64,000 nucleotides of DNA from Torymus aiolomorphi. Taxonomy: Eukaryota; Arthropoda; Insecta; Hymenoptera; Torymidae. The stretch covers positions 134,805,394 through 134,869,393 of the forward strand of contig CM070876.1 in the NCBI GenBank assembly GCA_036365515.1, written 5' to 3'. The translations under genes and the position numbers were made by a program. The notes under the pieces are model-generated. The model was given only the letters and a program-made list of their open reading frames with translations, was not told where the DNA came from and made no database searches. This document shows positions 63,197 to 64,000 of the stretch, in pieces. Each line of letters opens with the position of its first letter. The stretch's first letter is position 1.

Positions 63197-64000
63197 TGCT
63201 ATTTGGATACCTCTGATAAAAATGACCCAAGTGACCCACTATCTTGTACAATGTTGCAACAGCAGGTAAGAGCAAAAAAATAGGTACTAAAGATGTTTGT
63301 ACGGCTATTGCTAAAAGCTATTTGGAAAAAGAAAAACAAAGCCCAAATTCAGTAATGCAGTTCAATCTGCAAGTCAAAGAAACTGTTCTAACAAACTAAT
63401 GTTCCCTAAGAACTAGAAAGCTCTGCAAGGTGTGTGGTTTACATTTTTGTAAAAACTGTTTTCTCTCTATACATTCAAAAGAATAGAATAAAATATAAAA
63501 AATAAAAAAAATATATAAAAAAAAGAAGAAGGTTCTCTTGCATCGTCTACATCCCCATGGTTAGAACCGGGCAACGCTATATTTTACTACATATTTATAG
63601 TGCCAGAGTGATGATTATACAGTCTTCAATCCATTCAACGTTTTGTGTGTTTATGTAACGCATAATTTCAAAATTTTTTTTCCCAAAAAAAATGCACTTT
63701 ACGAAAAAATTTTATAGAATAAAAAGTGCTTAGAATTATTCAAAGAACACGTATGATTTTTTTTCAGAAGTTTTTGAGACATTTTTTGATTTTTCAAAAA
63801 TGTTAAAAATTAAAAAATTCAAAATTGGTTCAAAAACTTCTGAAAAAATTCATACGTATTTTTTGAGTGATTCTAAGCATTTTTTGTTCTATAACATTTT
63901 TTCGTTAAGTTCATACATTTCGAGAAAAAAAATCATGAACCAGTGTTTTGGGAACGCCAGACATGCGGACCGCGATTTCTGGCGGTAATATGATTATGCA
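63197..64000. mobile_element. piggyBac-derived palindromic element, copy 3 (cut by window end)
   Basis: Begins abruptly in the central spacer sequence (ctgctatttggatacc) and follows the right arm of copy 1, including the KKIGTKD and CKVCGLHFC-encoding parts (about 63250-63485), to the gcggtaatatgattat landmark at the window end. A deletion near 63938 removes the aagtttaacattacg segment. The junction at 63196/63197 is not at a TTAA, so copies 2 and 3 were joined by rearrangement rather than by separate transposition. Confidence 0.75.

Overview
This window is eukaryotic, almost certainly insect nuclear DNA, and the mix of mobile elements (Ty3/gypsy, copia, piggyBac-type, hAT, Penelope and several LINEs) would suit a hymenopteran such as an ant, although nothing here proves the order. 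I see no ordinary host gene, rRNA, intact tRNA or CRISPR array. It reads as repeat-rich heterochromatin: a satellite array followed by mobile elements nested inside one another, most of them decayed.

Layout. 1-600: AT-rich lead-in without a gene. 633-5867: about 35 head-to-tail copies of a ~151 bp satellite with higher-order duplications. 6.7-8.0 kb: a decayed transposon-derived gene, then a Penelope-like reverse transcriptase fragment (8455-8945). 9.06-20.66 kb: one Ty3/gypsy element on the minus strand, split by a LINE (9381-14980, flanked by TCATCTG) and by an 869 bp hAT-type MITE (15790-16658, 8 bp target duplication). The LINE itself holds a probable solo LTR and a 535 bp palindrome. 21980-24243: a piggyBac-derived palindromic element flanked by TTAA. 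25216-35820: an old DNA transposon with ~400 bp inverted ends and two multi-exon genes, invaded by Penelope fragments and by a LINE with an uninterrupted 723-codon reverse transcriptase frame. 36.4-39.5 kb: a dead LINE and the 5' part of another LTR element with a minisatellite.

39.5-60.0 kb is a three-level nest. A copia element (LTRs near 39551 and 59654) is interrupted in its integrase by a 15.4 kb DNA transposon (42195-57589, 3 bp duplication TCA). That transposon is interrupted by a complete 9.2 kb LTR element (44871-54081, 5 bp duplication CGCTA, two 1504 bp LTRs). This innermost element is the most interesting object in the window. It carries a gag whose capsid-like region is duplicated in tandem, a broken baculovirus-F/errantivirus-type env, no pol at all, and three small minus-strand ORFs between env and the 3' LTR: one RRM-like and two coiled coils that overlap by ATGA.

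60.1-64.0 kb: an unbroken 248-codon unknown ORF that ends exactly in the TTAA of a second copy of the piggyBac-derived palindrome. That copy was hit by a 5'-truncated LINE with a 14 bp target duplication, and a third copy runs off the window end. Two hammerhead-ribozyme-like motifs mark Penelope debris at 21.9 and 32.5 kb. Insertion order can be read from the nesting: gypsy before LINE and hAT MITE; copia before the DNA transposon before the gag-env element.
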